A DNA stretch of 64,000 nucleotides. Source: Haliclystus octoradiatus (taxonomy: Eukaryota > Cnidaria > Staurozoa > Stauromedusae > Haliclystidae). The translations under genes and the position numbers were made by a program. Below the pieces are notes generated by a model. It was not told where the DNA came from and made no database searches. It worked only from the letters and a program-made list of their open reading frames with translations. Shown piece by piece: positions 37,001 through 47,091 of this stretch. The DNA lies in contig OU744446.1 of assembly GCA_916610825.1 (NCBI GenBank), positions 29,154,445 to 29,218,444 on the forward strand. The letters run 5' to 3'. The stretch's first letter is position 1. Each line of letters opens with the position of its first letter.

Positions 37001-39567
37001 CGGAGTACGAACGTAAGCTTTAGTGTTGGTATACATTGACATAATTGCATTAACGATAGAGGGGGAAGACCATATAACGAAATAATATTTTGAAGGGCAT
37101 TTTGATCGACGCTGTCAAATGCCTTAGCATAGTCAATGAAAACCAAAACTGCAATTTTCTTGCGTGTCATACAGCTTTCAATTATCTAGCAAAGAGAAAG
37201 AATGTGCTCGACTGTACTTCTGCTTTGCAAGAATCCTGTCTGAAGTCGGAGAATGACCTCTTGAAGAGGGTCTTCCAACCTCAATAAGAGTACACGGTTG
37301 AATAGTTTGGCATTAGTTGACATTAGGCCAATCCCTCTTTGATTTTTAATGTCAGTTGCATTCGCTTTTGGAACAGTAACGATCGTCGAGGTGATAAATT
37401 GCTCTGTAGAGGCTTCTGATCCGTTCAAAATACTGTTCATAATTGGAAGAATAAAATGAGCAGCAAGGGCTTTGCTTTGATTCTAGCTACGTCAGGTGGA
37501 ATATTATCTGGACCAGAATCTTTGCCGCATTTGACAGAATCACATCTGATTGAAAGCTCTTTGAGAGATATTTCAGTTGCTAGATTTCAGCTACTTGATT
37601 GATAGGTCAAACTCTATCAAAGGTGTAGAGGTAGAAGGTAGTTGTTTGCTCAGAATAGCAGAGAAATGACTTTTGAATTGAGATTTGCGATTACTGATTG
37701 AAGAGGCGCTGAAAAAAGTTCTTGCTTTGATCTTCCTTCCAGTCAGTTTGGCAATACCTTTCCATACAGCGTTGATTCGACCTGCTTCATAGTGCTGTGA
37801 TACTTCATCACTGATCTCTTTGATGGTGTTGTTTTGGTGATCTTCATAGGTTTACTGAGTCTCATTTCGATTGAATGTAATGTTTCTTTGTCAGTGTAGG
37901 AATTTCTAGCAATAGATAACTCGGACCGAAGGTTTGTAATAAAATCATTGTCTTCAAAATCGTTATTATATTTGTACTCCAAAGTTTTGGTAACATTTGT
38001 TGGGCTGCTTTTTGAACCACGATAGAATATGAATCGTATTCAGTTTTAACATTGGCCAGTTGGAGCACACGTTTGCGTGTGGCTTCAATGTTGAGTAATT
38101 GCCATTCCAGGGAAACAGATGGACGCCTGGCTTTCTTGTTCCATAAGTTCAATGATTGCTGGCAAGTGAGAAAGGTGTGGTCAGAGCTTTCGCAACTAAT
38201 GCGAGTATTTTTGGCCTTTTTACAATCTGGGACCAAGCTGAATTGATAAATATATAGTCCAAACGTGCCTTACGATTCCAGGGACCATGGAATGTTATTA
38301 AACTACTGCGTTTTTGGCGCATCATACCGTTTGAGGCAGCCAAGTCGTTGCTAGTAATGAAATCAGAGATTGCTTCCGTATGTGGTGAGGGAAGCATTGA
38401 ATAGGAGTGTCTGTTACGAAATGAATGGCCGTCAGATGATAAATCTGCATTTATGTCTCCTACTACGGTTGTTATATATCTTTTCTTGGTTTGGCGTTGA
38501 TCAATCTGATAGTAAGTCTATGCAATTATTCACTTCGGTAAGAGAAGGAGTGACTGCTGTTGGCATGTGACAGTTATGTATATGCAACTGATTCCTAGAT
38601 AGCTGAAGTGAAATACTTGTAATATGATGATGTATTCGTTCAATGCTGAGAAGGCAATTATTCGCAGAAGGTGAGAGTATACATTCAACGCCTCCATGGC
38701 CACCATCGGATTCAGATGATAGCCACACCATCCAATTATCTCCGAGAGATATTTCCTCCAGTTGTTCTTTGTTATTAAATATTCCACGATGTTCTTGCAG
38801 TGTAATGACATGGATACAATGTTCCTTGCGTATCTAACAAGTTCATGAATGCGCCAATCATCCTTCAATGTGCGGGCGTTAAAAGTTGCGATGCTGATGA
38901 ATGCGGGCTCCGATATCCTTTGTTGCGCTTGATTTGGTTCTGTTTTTGTCTAAAGAATAGCTGTATGCTTTGTTAAAAGGTCTATTGTTGTCGCTTGGTG
39001 TTTCAAAAATTCTGTTTGAAGACTGCCTTATCAACTTTAGAAATTTTCTAATCTTTACTTTCTTTCCAGCTCTCGCTGTTGTTCTTTATTTTGCTTTACG
39101 GTTTCTTGTAGGACATTTAAACAGAATTTTGTTATCAGATGGACCATTTCCATTGTTGAGTTGTAGAAGGATTCCTCTTTCGTATTTTAAGCAGGAAACA
39201 TAGCCAGAGGACAACATCAGTAGTCGTAATAAGGATCAAAATTTGACGGAAATAAATGAAAACTGTGTCCACAAAGTTGATAAAAACATATTAAACAATT
39301 AAAAAAGAATAAAATAAATTATAAATTTGGAAATTAAAGGGATAAAAAAGTGATTGTATGTAGAATAGTAAATAAGATTAGGAGCGTATTAAAAACACGA
39401 CCGTTGTCAACAACGGCGTCTATTTTAATAACTGTAACATGCATGCTTAGTAAATCAATTATTGTCTTCCTGATTTAGTTTCTTATTCTATAGGAAATGT
39501 TGTAGTACATTTATTTTTACCACAAGTCAGAGAAGAATATCATATTGAAGAAACATGGACAGAGTAG
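34041..39567 (+). CDS. Second RsfS-domain protein (gene B), three exons with a LINE in the last intron
   Basis: Exons: 34041-34472, 34946-35018 and 39494-39567. Phases are 0 then 1, giving 192 residues. The N-terminus (MSRLMRLRSLIPTRSL, then THFGRR) is a classic Arg-rich mitochondrial presequence. The RsfS domain follows: ADEVLHILKNNGAFDIRAMQ, HFIIASGKTTDHIKEM, NVHVEGLETFDWMAVDAG, VVVHLFLPQVREEYHIEETW. It stops directly after that last helix, so it lacks the C-terminal extension present in gene A and MALSU1 and is closer to a minimal RsfS. The exon layout and both intron phases are the same as in gene A, supporting tandem duplication, but sequence divergence is large. A role in mitoribosome large-subunit assembly is inferred from the domain. 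The 4.5-kb last intron holds an antisense LINE and several MITE copies. Confidence 0.85.
35605..35825. mobile_element. TTCATGAAC-type MITE copy
   Basis: It opens with CTGCGAAAAACAGTTCAGGA and carries many AGTTCATGAAC units, with AATGGTCC and GGGCCAATT cores. It is in the last intron of RsfS gene B. Confidence 0.75.
36005..39200 (-). mobile_element. Broken RTE-like LINE, antisense in the RsfS gene B intron
   Basis: In transcript order (high to low coordinates) there are AP-endonuclease remnants: ATFNARTLKDDWRIHELVR at about 38800-38900, and GPWNRKARLDYIFINSAWS at about 38220-38290. Reverse transcriptase then starts near 37440 (NQRGIGLMSTNAKLFNRVL, LQTGFLQSRSTVEHIL). The core is FIDYAKAFDSVD, VPGVLHGDTLTPLLFIIVM and the catalytic LAYADDTVLIS at about 36820-36850. 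A short thumb and C-terminal region lies near 36270-36560. The coding parts lie in different frames separated by stops, so the copy is dead. The 3' end runs into an ATT/ATC trinucleotide tail at 36004-36032, as RTE-clade elements often do. The 5' limit is approximate. Confidence 0.85.
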
Positions 39568-39569
39568 AT

Positions 39570-39960
39570 GTCAATAGTTCTCTATTATTCTTGACATTTA
39601 AAGTAAGGCTTTTGTTGTTGTTGTTGTGATTGTTATCCAAGTATGATAGTTAATTACTTTGGTGTCATAAAATGTTATATCAATCATAATTATTCTTGAA
39701 AATATTTATTTTTAGTGTTGTAGTTGTAAAAATTAAAATATAAACTATATGACTGTTAAATAGGACATATTGTAATGGTATGTTTGATCAATGCATACAT
39801 AAAATATCTGCATACATTATATATATATATATACAATTGAACGGAATTGTGTAGAATTTTCTTGATTGTTAAAATTTGCCTTTCACTAGTAATTCCCTTG
39901 AAACTCCCCCGAGAAAAGATGAGGTTGGTGCTAATTGATATTTAGAAAATATCAAGTTTA
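39570..39960. other. 3' flank of RsfS gene B, no gene seen
   Basis: AT-rich, with a (TTG)n run at about 39612-39626 and a (TA)n run at about 39818-39832. It probably includes the 3' UTR of gene B. Confidence 0.4.
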
Positions 39961-39969
39961 TATGTTACC

Positions 39970-40860
39970 TTTTGGGACACAACAGATTTGGATATAACTT
40001 CCTTTTTAGCTGTACATGTCACTGTTGCGTTTTTACATAGCGCGATTCTTTTCCCGTCAAAATTAACCTTGATCTTTGCATTGCATTTGCATTATTGTGT
40101 CCCACTTTTTAAAGTTAAAAATGGAACGATATATCTTACAACAAGATAATTTGACTATAATATTCGGCCAACACTGCTACATTTTGGTTGTTACAAACAA
40201 AATGAAAGGCGGAATCGTTTTACTTTTTTACTTTTTTTATTAAATATTGAATATTTACCTGTTGATCCTGATCCTGTTAGCTACTTTTCTTATAGTATAC
40301 TGGTATCATACTCCAAAAAGAGCTAGACACTTACCGCATCAGCAGGATTATTTTGTCCCTACGCAACTCTGCTGGCAGCCTAAAGTTTTTTGTCTCAAAA
40401 TTAATCTCAAATCTGTTTCTGTCATATTTAACGCGAGTTCCAGCATCGTTGCGTGACAACACGATAATCCTGCTGATGTGATAAGTATATGCTAGAAAGT
40501 GTTAAGAACGGAAAGTTACAACTTTGATGGTGTGTATAACTCTTTTTGGAATATGATATACCATGATGAAAGTAGCTAGCCAGATCGGAATGAACAGTTA
40601 AATATTTAATGAAAGCTAAATAGCGATTCCGCCTTTCCCTTTCGTTTTGTTTGTAGCAACTAAAAGTCAAAGATTTTAGTCAAACATCACAACCAAATTC
40701 TCTTGTCGTAAACAATATTGTTCATTTTGTTGCTTCAAACAGTGGAACACAAATATATTTAAAATATCATGTTCAAGGTCAATTTTGACGGGGAAAGAGT
40801 TTCACTGTGTAAAAAGGCAGCAATGGCATGTAGGGATAGAAAAAAAAGTTCTATTCAAAT
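39970..40860. mobile_element. Large foldback element, about 0.9 kb, centre near 40435
   Basis: Many left-arm blocks reappear inverted in the right arm: CCCGTCAAAATTAACCTTGA with TCAAGGTCAATTTTGACGGG, AAAGGCGGAATCG with CGATTCCGCCTTT, and CATCAGCAGGATTAT with ATAATCCTGCTGATG. The order is preserved over about 430 bp per arm. No reading frame of interest. Confidence 0.8.
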
Positions 40861-40944
40861 TCAAAGTCTCAAAGTCTGCAGAACGTGGACATATCTCTGA
40901 AATTCAGTCAAGCTTATATCTTCCCCCTCAAAAACAACAATCGC

Positions 40945-41590
40945 CGAGTTCATGAACTGTTCACAAACTTGAACTGATCATGAATTGTATGAATGTTCAT
41001 GAATCGTCCATGAACGTTAAATGACCTATTTTTATGAACATTTTTATGAACATTTCATTAAATGTTGGTCATTTATTCTTTGGGGACTGTTTTCACATAG
41101 ATGGTATTGAATTATTGACATAGGGTCCTGCTGTCATGGAGACAGGTGCAAAGAACATGACAGTAGACACATTCTGCTTTTGTACTTCTTCTTATGTATT
41201 TAAGCTTTCAATACTTTCATACATTCTCCTCTTTTGAAATTTGCTGCAACGATGAGTGAATTAACGGAAACGAAAGTATTACTGAGCAATAAGCATAGCT
41301 AAAACTAGACAGCACTGTAACTTTTGCTATGACAGATTTTGCTTTACGAGCTTGCTTTTAATGATATTTTTACCGTCCTTTTTTTGCTTAGATAACATCA
41401 AACAGTTTCTCTGCAATAATTCCCCTGTGAAAAAATCATGAGTTCATGAACGTAGAATTACCCAATTGTTCATGAAGATTTCATGAACATGTCCTTGTGG
41501 GTTCATAGTGGGTTCATAAGTTCATGAACATTTGGGCAATTTCACGTTCATTAGCATGTTAACTCTTTTATCAAGGATTGTGTTCATTTA
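40945..41590. mobile_element. Two diverged TTCATGAAC-type MITE copies
   Basis: Clusters of GTTCATGAACTGTTCAC-like units lie at 40950-41095 and 41425-41575. AATGACCTA-type cores and a CCCCTGTGAAAAA end (about 41421) are visible. Confidence 0.6.
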
Positions 41591-41875
41591 AACATGAGTT
41601 TTATATCAAGAGATAGAAGGAAAGCGATAGAAAATCACAAGCCGTCCCACCTAACAATTATTTTTAGCTTTCGAGGGTCTCATAGCAAGTTAAGTAGTTA
41701 TATGAAGTTATGAACCTGTAAAATTTTGCGGAAGAAAGTGGTTCTAAGAACTATCTAATTTGTGTTAACTTTGTTTACACTAAAAACGAAAGTTATTGAG
41801 AAGTACCACTAAATATGGTCTATATCATGAAAATGTTTAAAGATTTTGCTTTGATTGAAATATTTATTTTATAGA

Positions 41876-42106
41876 ACAATTTTCAGTATATTTTCAGCAG
41901 CAACAACTCCCTGTATCTATCATTTGTATCATGTAAGGAATAAGGTAAGAAATCTCCTAAACTACAACAGGAACAAATTTTACAATTTAACAAAATTGGA
42001 ATTCAGATTGTATTGTAATATGGACGATGTGCATCATATAGCCTGTAATCTAAATAAATCGCCAATGGAAATGAACATTATTAAATTTTCATCTTATCCA
42101 TTTATA
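41876..42106 (+). CDS. Weak candidate exon resembling GPCR transmembrane segment 7
   Basis: After a TATTTTATAG acceptor-like sequence the frame reads IFSIFSAATTPCIYHLYHV, then RNKVRNLLNYN, and ends at a stop at 42107-42109. A hydrophobic helix ending in P-x-x-Y followed by a basic amphipathic segment is the arrangement of helix 7 and helix 8 in class A receptors (NPxxY). No other receptor exons are visible nearby, so it could be a lone remnant or chance. Confidence 0.2.
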
Positions 42107-42413
42107 TGACATGTTTGTGAAAAGTTCATAGACTAGTTCATGTAAAACAAGTGTCATTAAAATTCACTGTGCACCTATCAGGGATTTCGATTCAAAATAA
42201 AGTACAACAACAACAGCTACACCGTTCATAAACTTTTTATGACAAATTCATGAAAACCTCATGAGATTCATGAATAGTTCACAAACATTATTTCAATTGA
42301 GATATGATAGAAACTGTATATAACGTCACCCCTAGAGAACTTTTGAAAAGTATGCAAAGTCGAAAAGTTGAAAAGTATGCTATATTGTATACTGTATAGG
42401 TGATGTGCCGTTA

Positions 42414-42548
42414 CCCCTGCGAAAACGGATCAGGAGTTCATGAACAGTTCATGAACTGTTCATGAACGGTTCAGGGTATTCAGAGCCATTTAGCCTTCAT
42501 GAACTGTTCATGAACTGTTCATGAATTCCTGAACTGTTTTTCGCAGGA
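42414..42548. mobile_element. Best-preserved TTCATGAAC MITE (type copy)
   Basis: About 135 bp. The left end CCCCTGCGAAAACGG, CAGGAGTTCATGAAC and the right end GTTCATGAATTCCTG, AACTGTTTTTCGCAGG are inverted repeats of about 30 bases. The inside consists of consecutive 11-bp units AGTTCATGAAC, each itself palindromic, around a CCATTTAG core. No coding capacity. Diverged copies or fragments lie at about 5640, 7530, 9420, 9943, 10545, 12905, 32085, 33380, 35290, 35605, 40945, 42110, 42800 and 43430. Confidence 0.85.
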
Positions 42549-42589
42549 GTGTAGCCAATTATTCGTTAGAAGAAAGATAACAAATCTCA

Positions 42590-42766
42590 CCAGGAACGTC
42601 AATTAAACTCGGTGCGTTGATTCATCTGCAGTGCTGTGACTGAGATCAATAATGAGCATTTAACATCATTGCTCTCAGTGAAAAGAACCAGAAATAGAAA
42701 ATAGAAAATCTCCTCTAGAAATAGAAGAGTGGTGCGGGTGCCTTGGGTAGGGCGTTACTGTTTCAA
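42590..42766 (+). mobile_element. 5'-truncated SINE copy (same family as 58180-58545)
   Basis: The stretch from CTGCAGTGCTGTGACTGAGA through CATTGCTCTCAGTGAAAAGA and GGTGCGGGTGCC matches the reverse complement of 58170-58320. The tRNA-like head is missing here. Confidence 0.65.
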
Positions 42767-42799
42767 TTACTAATTTAATTATTAGTTTGTATGGTTTAT

Positions 42800-43592
42800 A
42801 TAAATAGTTCATGAATTTTGATAAAATTGTTCACAGCATAATATTGTTCATGAATAAAAGACCATTCAATATGCTTGGAGTTTTTATGAAATGTTCATGT
42901 AATCTCAAGTTTATAACATGAACAGATCATAAAAGCTTCCGTATTTACTGGACTATTTAGTGATGTTAATAAACTAAATTGCAATGTTTAATATTGTGTC
43001 TGAGTTTATTTTACACTGAATATTTCTTCTAGAGAATTGCAAGGAAGAAGCCAGATGGAATTTTCTTGTTTTTATTTTAAAGGTAAACAAATTTCTACTC
43101 ATAGGTTTGTTCAAATGCTAGTAGCTAAGGTATGCCCAATTGCTAAGTATTTAAAAAAGCAAAACGTGCTTGCCTTATTTGCTGGATATTTATATAGAGG
43201 TAATTAAGATTTGAGTTCATATTTTCAAATACATCTCCTTGGTCCTGACATGAACACCTATTTTTATAGTCAAATAATCACTCTTGAATTTTTGTTGTGC
43301 CGTCAAATTCGATTTAGCTGATAATGAAAAGACCAGACTGGATATACTTTCATTAGAATTTAGAATGCTCTACCACCTGAATTGATAGTGTTACATATGA
43401 ATTGTACAATATTTCGTTCATGTCTATATGAAGTAAGTTCATGAACTTGAAGTTGATGAACTGTTCATGAAATGGTGTACTATTTTACATTCACTCATGT
43501 TCAATTGATTGTTCATGAACTGTTCATGAACTATTTAAAATATTTATAAATCTCTAATAGATATTGATAAGTAATCAGATAACAAAATGCAA

Positions 43593-43628
<36 letters not shown>

Positions 43629-44285
43629 GTAATATTGTTAAGTTAGACTTTGTAACAATTAATGCTGAAAATTGATGTTGTTTCTTTTCTATTCATTATT
43701 ACAGACTACCTATGGGGTAACAGTATATTTGGAGATTACAATTCTTAAAGTGTTTATCCAAATTCAGCATGGTAAGTGATCATCTTCTTACCATAACATA
43801 TTTTCATATTTTACAACAATCGAACTTGTTTAAGTGGAAGTCAAGATTGCCAACGATCATCATTGCATACATCTAAATTTGTTCTAACTTGTGATTGGTT
43901 GACATGTTCTTGAGAGCACGGAATAGTTTTAGAGTGATCAAGGGGACATCCATAATCAGCTGTACGGGGACGTTCCATTTTTGAAAGGTGCCTTTTCTAG
44001 ATTCTTGTGAAACTTTTCGGTGTCAGTTTAGAGATTTTCAAAAAATTTAGAACTTTTCCTTTGTTTTGCTCGTAAAAATATGAAATTTGTAGGGTTTTCA
44101 TTCTCATTTGCTGTGAAACTCTACGGTTTTCATCTATTTTTGAAAATGTCACACCTCTGTCACAAAATGCCAAAGTACTATGAATATTTGTGACAGTGAA
44201 TATTTGAACGGAATAGAAAATATGTAAGGATCATACAAAGCAAAAAGTAAATAAAAGAAATTTCATCTAAAGTTCTGTAAAAAAT
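42800..44285. other. Intergenic repeat-rich stretch, no gene seen
   Basis: TTCATGAAC units lie at 42800-42920 and 43430-43540, and a (GAT)n microsatellite at about 43597-43628. No splice-supported exon. Confidence 0.45.
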
Positions 44286-44729
44286 AATATTTATTGTCTA
44301 TACTAAAATGTTTAAATAATTTCAAAAACTTTTTCTTCGAAATGTGATATACTTTTTTATCAAAAAATAAATTTGCTATAAAATAGATTAATATAAACTT
44401 TAATGTAAATAAAATCTTCGAACCTTCCATTGCATCGGGACATCATCTTCAGAGGATAGATGTCTATTGTTTGATTATTCAGAAGGTTTTTCTTTGAATC
44501 CTCGTGATAACTAAAGCAATGCTGGTATGCCATCAGGTGATCAAATCGATATTCTCTTAATGAGTATCACATGCTCCATTCACTTTGGTACGATTCTCAG
44601 ATAGTTGAAAGGAGAGTTTGAGTCTTCATCAAAACATTAATCTCAAATTGCAATCCTATGACTCAAACGCGAATAATGTAATTCGAATTTTCTTTGTTAT
44701 GTTTCCTGTTGGTTGCTTTCTCCAATTGG

Positions 44730-46004
44730 TTACGTTATTCGCGATAAACCATCAAGGAGAATTTGTGTTTTCATCCAATTAACTTTATATCCAAAATGTG
44801 TACCATCAAAACTATGTACACCGGTTGTCATATTAAATGTATCTAAAATGTCAATTCCTCTGTCACGACAATAATTGGTCATTAAAATATTAAAATCAAC
44901 AATTTTTTGATTTCCCTGTGTAGTTTGATAGCCAAGTGGTTTTAGTTTTCCAGATGAATGTGTATTTAGCCATATTATTTTTGGTTGTGTTTTATATTTA
45001 AATTCTTGTTGTACCTGATAAATTGATTCTAAATACCGGCTAATTACTTTTGCACTGTCAAATCCATCATGAATACCTATACCTACTACAAATAATGCAC
45101 GTGGTTCCTTGAAAGCCTCTAAAGCAGCACCTAATGCCAAACTTGAATGCTCTGTATTAAATGCCTCTACGAATTGAAATTTTGGCTTGCGAATACTACC
45201 AGCACAAAAATCTGGATTGGTGGCAATCTCGTCTCGTTTCATAGCAAGTTTGGAATGACATGAACTATCTACAAATTGTCCTTCTCCGCGACAGTATTCA
45301 AATTCTCGATATGATAAATCATTTCGCAATGCTCCACGGTCTGTATTATTCGTTAATAGAATCAATAAAGCTGAAAATAAATGTCTTACCAGTGAATCTC
45401 CAACAAATGTTACTGAACTAAAATGGCTGGATAATAGACTGCATGCCTTCAATGGTGAGAAATAATTAATTTTGCAATTATAACTTGGTATCCAATCGGC
45501 TAATTCAGCAGCTATAAATCTTCTATAATCAACGCAATGAGGGTGACATTCACAAAACCATTGGCCAGTACCACACCAGCCTACGTCATCTCGACAGCAT
45601 GGCGTGGCACTTCTTGGATCGCATTGTGAAGCAACATCTAAGAAATATTCTTCTGTATGGTTAATATGAACAGTTCGTGGTAAGGGAAATTTCTTACCAC
45701 ATCTCAAATCACCATGAAATAACACCGGAGGCCATCCTTTTCGCATTCGTAATTTGATGTCTTTCTTCTGTGCCTTGAATATATCGTCTGGTTCCAAATT
45801 ACGTCGGACTTGCCATATACCTTTTGTTAAAGCTAAAAATCGATTGGAACATCGTGCGTCTCCGCGATTCGTTATACTTAATGGAACGAGGTATTTAGCC
45901 GTAAGAGGCTGTGACGTCAATGGTCTAATAAATAGTAATAGATAGTGTACATAAGCTAGAGCCGTAGCGACCAAAATGGCGAATACTATCCACAATGCTT
46001 GCAT
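44730..46004 (-). CDS. Membrane-anchored PC-esterase (GDSL/SGNH) family protein, single exon
   Basis: An uninterrupted frame of 424 residues. An N-terminal signal-anchor (IVFAILVATALAYVHYLLLF, about residues 6-25) implies a type II protein with a lumenal catalytic domain, probably in the Golgi. A Cys-rich lumenal region follows: RCSNRFLALTKGIW, LFHGDLRCGKK and WFCECHPHCVDYRRF. The SGNH block I is VTFVGDSLVRHLF, with the nucleophile Ser204. The C-terminal D-x-x-H is Asp400/His403 in FDGTHFG. This arrangement is that of the PC-esterase superfamily, which includes CASD1, NXPE proteins and plant TBL polysaccharide O-acetyltransferases. Acyl transfer or esterase activity on a glycan is plausible, but the substrate is unknown. 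The start codon is the first ATG and precedes the anchor. AATAAA on minus at 44296-44291. Confidence 0.85.
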   Translation of the reverse strand: MQALWIVFAILVATALAYVHYLLLFIRPLTSQPLTAKYLVPLSITNRGDARCSNRFLALTKGIWQVRRNLEPDDIFKAQKKDIKLRMRKGWPPVLFHGDLRCGKKFPLPRTVHINHTEEYFLDVASQCDPRSATPCCRDDVGWCGTGQWFCECHPHCVDYRRFIAAELADWIPSYNCKINYFSPLKACSLLSSHFSSVTFVGDSLVRHLFSALLILLTNNTDRGALRNDLSYREFEYCRGEGQFVDSSCHSKLAMKRDEIATNPDFCAGSIRKPKFQFVEAFNTEHSSLALGAALEAFKEPRALFVVGIGIHDGFDSAKVISRYLESIYQVQQEFKYKTQPKIIWLNTHSSGKLKPLGYQTTQGNQKIVDFNILMTNYCRDRGIDILDTFNMTTGVHSFDGTHFGYKVNWMKTQILLDGLSRIT

Positions 46005-47091
46005 TGAAATATCTTCATAACCATTAGGGAGTACTCCCTTTTAAAGCTCTAACGAACAGGCCACCCTATGTAGATATTATCCCTTTTGAAGTTCATCTGT
46101 GTCTGGCTTAATATACAACACGATGTTGTTCTGTTTGAAGTGCGACTTACTGCTTGACCGATAACTGGTGTTCGCTTGCGATTGAGGCTCGTCTCGTGTC
46201 AGTGAGCACAAGCAGGTGCTATTACCCTGTTGTCGCGACAATAGTGAAGAGAAATTGAAGCCGCAAACAATCGACTATCTAGATCGTTTAAATTTCGACA
46301 AGGTTTTGTCAATTCAAAGCTGTCATACTTCTGCCCGAAACTGCTCATGCACGGCAACTTTTTTCAAACGAAAGACAATTTGTGTCTTTGATTTATATGG
46401 GGGACTTGCCGCTAAAGATTCTAAAATGTCTTCTTTCGGGGCTGTTATATTGACATAGAGTAACTCATTCCGTTTGGTTCATACTAATCGTTTTTTTGTT
46501 GTCGTATCAAACAGAACTATAATATTTTGTATTGTAGTAATTCTGCAATAGACTATTTTCAAAGGAATCGTCTAAATGTGCAGTTTGTTTGTAACTACAA
46601 TAACCTTCTCGAAATAATAATACTTCTTTTACAAAGTTGTTTTTCTCGTTGGGAAAACTGAATAATAGAAGTTATTGCAGTTAGTTAGGCAGAATTGACG
46701 GAAATTCCATTGCGCTTGAAATATAATAATCATTTCAAAAAATATCGTTGGATATGGATAAGAATAAAATTTGCTGGTATTGCGTACGGCTATTATTTTC
46801 TCCGAGATTTTCCCTTCGTAATAAATCTCTACTGGCCCCTGTCTGACAGCTTTGATAATGGAGAGTGATTGATTTTGAACTGTACTAGTTCCCAGATCTC
46901 CCTCTTGATGATCTAATAACACAAATTCAAACAGCAGGAAATATAATCAAAGTTTTTTTTAATTACAAAGTAGTTTTTATAACTTATACTGCTTAACATG
47001 ATAGATTTTAAAATAATAAATTGTTAATTATTGGAATGATGACAGTGAAACATGGCAGTGAAATCTGAAAGCGAATTGTGGTTATTTCAAT
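46005..47091. promoter_or_regulatory. Divergent intergenic region between PC-esterase and secreted gene 1
   Basis: The two start codons face away from each other across 1.09 kb, so both promoters must lie here. No clear TATA box or conserved element is placed. A short frame at 46216-46458 on plus and another at 46629-46922 on minus have no recognisable features. Confidence 0.4.
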
